A DNA stretch of 7,319 nt from an uncultured Clostridia bacterium. GTDB lineage: Bacteria; Bacillota; Clostridia; Christensenellales; UBA3700. Shown one piece after another: positions 6,157-7,319 of this stretch; the first letter of the stretch is position 1; the number at the start of each line of letters is the position of its first letter. The translations under genes were made by a program, and so were the position numbers. The stretch covers positions 1 through 7,319 of the forward strand of contig CAMWSW010000044.1 in the NCBI GenBank assembly GCA_947176975.1. Direction: 5' to 3'. Below the pieces are notes generated by a model. The model ran no database searches, was not told the origin of the DNA, and saw only the letters and a program-made list of their open reading frames with translations.

Positions 6157-6966
6157 CTAAAGCGACGCCGCAAGCTCTTCAAGCCACTTGAATTCGCCGT
6201 ATTCGATTGCGCCGTTGTCGCACGCAGCCGCCAATACTTTGTCGATAGGCATCTTGACGACTTTGTCTATGCCGTATTGCTTGGCTATGCTATCCACGCT
6301 GCTCTCGCCGAAAATATACAGCTTTTCGCCGCACTTGTCGCACTGATAATACGACATATTTTCAACTATCGCAAGTACGGGAATATTCATCAGCTTTGCC
6401 ATCTCCACGCCTTTGGATACTATCATACTCACAAGTTCCTGCGGAGTCGTCACCATAATAATGCCGTCTATCGGCAAATTCTGAAATACCGTCAACGCAA
6501 CGTCGCCGGTGCCGGGTGGCATATCGATAAACATTGTATCGACGTCTCCCCAATACACGTCAGTCCAAAACTGCGTGACCGCTCCCGTCACCAAACTCGA
6601 ACGCCATACGACGGGATTGGTGTCGTCTTTGAGAAACATATTCATAGATACGACTTTGATACCCGTCACGCTTTGCGCGGGAATTATACCCTTGTCGCAC
6701 CCCATTGCCTTTTCATTTATTCCAAAGGACTTTGCCATGGACGCGCCGATAATATCTCCGTCGAGTACGGCTACGCTCCTGCCCTGTCTGCGACTCAACA
6801 CCGCAAGTGCGCTCGTCACCATAGACTTGCCCACTCCGCCTTTACCGCTCATCACGGCGTAGACTTTGCCTACTTTTGAAAACTTGTTAAGCTGCGGTTT
6901 TTGCGGAGCGTTGCGCTCTTTGCAATCCTGCCCACAAGTCGAACAATCGTGTGTACAATCGCTCAT
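6157..6966 (-). CDS. mrp: Mrp/NBP35 (ApbC) family Fe-S cluster carrier ATPase
   Basis: Cytosolic P-loop ATPase, 269 residues, of the family that binds and hands on [4Fe-4S] clusters to apoproteins. The Walker A motif is the deviant form GKGGVGKS (41-48), with LDGDIIGAS at 68-76 and the switch region DMPPGTGD at 148-155. ENMS follows at 202-205. The paired cysteines C209 and C212 (QCDKC) match the cluster-bridging CxxC essential in Mrp/ApbC proteins. The N-terminus adds a second cysteine cluster, C4-x3-C8-x2-C11-x3-C15, comparable to the extra N-terminal cluster site of Nbp35 and seen in clostridial relatives as I recall them. Start: AAGGAG 5 bases before the ATG. It lies 24 bases after nanA on the same strand with no terminator between them, so it is probably cotranscribed. 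No upstream promoter is visible in the short gap. Confidence 0.95.
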   Translation of the reverse strand: MSDCTHDCSTCGQDCKERNAPQKPQLNKFSKVGKVYAVMSGKGGVGKSMVTSALAVLSRRQGRSVAVLDGDIIGASMAKSFGINEKAMGCDKGIIPAQSVTGIKVVSMNMFLKDDTNPVVWRSSLVTGAVTQFWTDVYWGDVDTMFIDMPPGTGDVALTVFQNLPIDGIIMVTTPQELVSMIVSKGVEMAKLMNIPVLAIVENMSYYQCDKCGEKLYIFGESSVDSIAKQYGIDKVVKMPIDKVLAAACDNGAIEYGEFKWLEELAASL

Positions 6967-6971
6967 AGAAT

Positions 6972-6977
6972 CTCCTT
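6972..6977 (-). promoter_or_regulatory. Ribosome binding site of mrp
   Basis: AAGGAG on the minus strand, 5 bases before the ATG at 6966, in the 24-base gap after nanA. It is near-consensus and supports the chosen start, which keeps the Cys-rich N-terminus. Confidence 0.85.
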
Positions 6978-6990
6978 TTTATTTCGTCTG

Positions 6991-7319
6991 TTATAGAGTC
7001 TTTACCAACTTCTTGCAGTACGCCTTTCCTTCTGCCGACAACTCGGTAAACGGCTTTCTGCAACCGCCCATCTCTATGCCCATTTCTTCGAGTATGCCCT
7101 TTTCCGTAGCAAATACTCCGTACTTGATAAGCATAGTGATGATCTCGTTTGCCTCGTATTGAATTCTTTGCGCTTCTTTGATATTGCCCTCGTTGAAAAG
7201 ACGGAACATATCCACGTACTTTTGAGGCATAAAGTTATAAGTCGAACCGATACCGCCGTCCGCGCCCATACTCAAACCTGCCACGAGCATTTCGTCAAAA
7301 CCGTTGTATACTATTGGAT
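6991..7319 (-). CDS. nanA: N-acetylneuraminate lyase, C-terminal part only (cut by window edge)
   Basis: Class I aldolase of the DapA/NanA superfamily that splits sialic acid into N-acetylmannosamine and pyruvate, the first cytosolic step of sialic acid use. Only the last 108 complete codons are in the window, about a third of a normal enzyme of roughly 300 residues. The frame stays open to the right edge, so the ATG at 7290 is internal. Sequence visible at the edge reads VYNGFDEMLVAGLSMGADGG, followed by IGSTYN and, further on, LIKYGVF and CRKPF. These match NanA rather than dihydrodipicolinate synthase. The Schiff-base lysine and the YxVPxxTG-type region lie outside the window. The gene precedes mrp in the same direction, 24 bases away. 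The rest of a sialic acid cluster, if present, would lie beyond the right edge. Confidence 0.92.
   Translation of the reverse strand, partial: PIVYNGFDEMLVAGLSMGADGGIGSTYNFMPQKYVDMFRLFNEGNIKEAQRIQYEANEIITMLIKYGVFATEKGILEEMGIEMGGCRKPFTELSAEGKAYCKKLVKTL

Noticed and set aside
6277..6879. A 200-codon open frame on the plus strand
   Set aside because: Antisense to mrp, whose motifs are all intact; the His/Arg-rich composition is typical of a reverse-strand shadow.
1..7319. CRISPR array, phage genes, transposase, tRNA or rRNA genes
   Set aside because: No regularly spaced repeats, no cloverleaf or rRNA-like stretches, and no recognisable mobile-element proteins were seen on either strand.

Overview
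The window is a 7.3 kb piece of a bacterial chromosome, moderately AT-rich, with strong Shine-Dalgarno sites, sigma-A-type promoters and a lipobox signal peptide. Together with the gene content (fused IspDF, a TrmB with the Bacillota-style MRMR start, an Mrp ATPase with a Cys-rich N-terminus, a His-loop metal exporter, and an InlB-repeat/transglutaminase lipoprotein), this points to an anaerobic, probably gut-dwelling Bacillota of the Clostridia, perhaps Christensenellales-like. That placement is inference from gene style, not from a marker search.

Layout. The first 1.1 kb is the isoprenoid gene ispDF on the plus strand, cut at its 5' end by the window edge. Everything else is on the minus strand. 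A two-helix membrane protein (1094-1450) meets ispDF tail to tail with 2 bases between them. A 252-base gene-free gap (1451-1702) holds the small gene's promoter, a short palindromic element that looks like a dispersed intergenic repeat, and a long imperfect inverted repeat. A His-rich-loop metal exporter (1703-2713) follows, with a very good promoter and an operator-like palindrome. An 839-residue lipoprotein (2793-5312) with surface repeats and a transglutaminase-like domain overlaps the end of trmB (5309-5992) by four bases, so the two form an operon driven by a promoter at about 6043-6071. Upstream of that promoter a hairpin terminator closes the nanA-mrp unit (N-acetylneuraminate lyase, cut by the window's right edge, then an Mrp/NBP35 Fe-S ATPase 24 bases downstream).

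How the genes work together. They form several short, functionally unrelated units: isoprenoid precursor synthesis, metal export, tRNA modification coupled to an envelope lipoprotein, and sialic acid breakdown coupled to Fe-S carriage. Most are housekeeping genes. I see no phage, transposase, CRISPR or defence system. The points most worth a second look are the altered TrmB active-site motif, the inverted-repeat elements at 1509-1688, the metal exporter's operator, the possibly leaderless small membrane protein, and the unassigned middle of the big lipoprotein.
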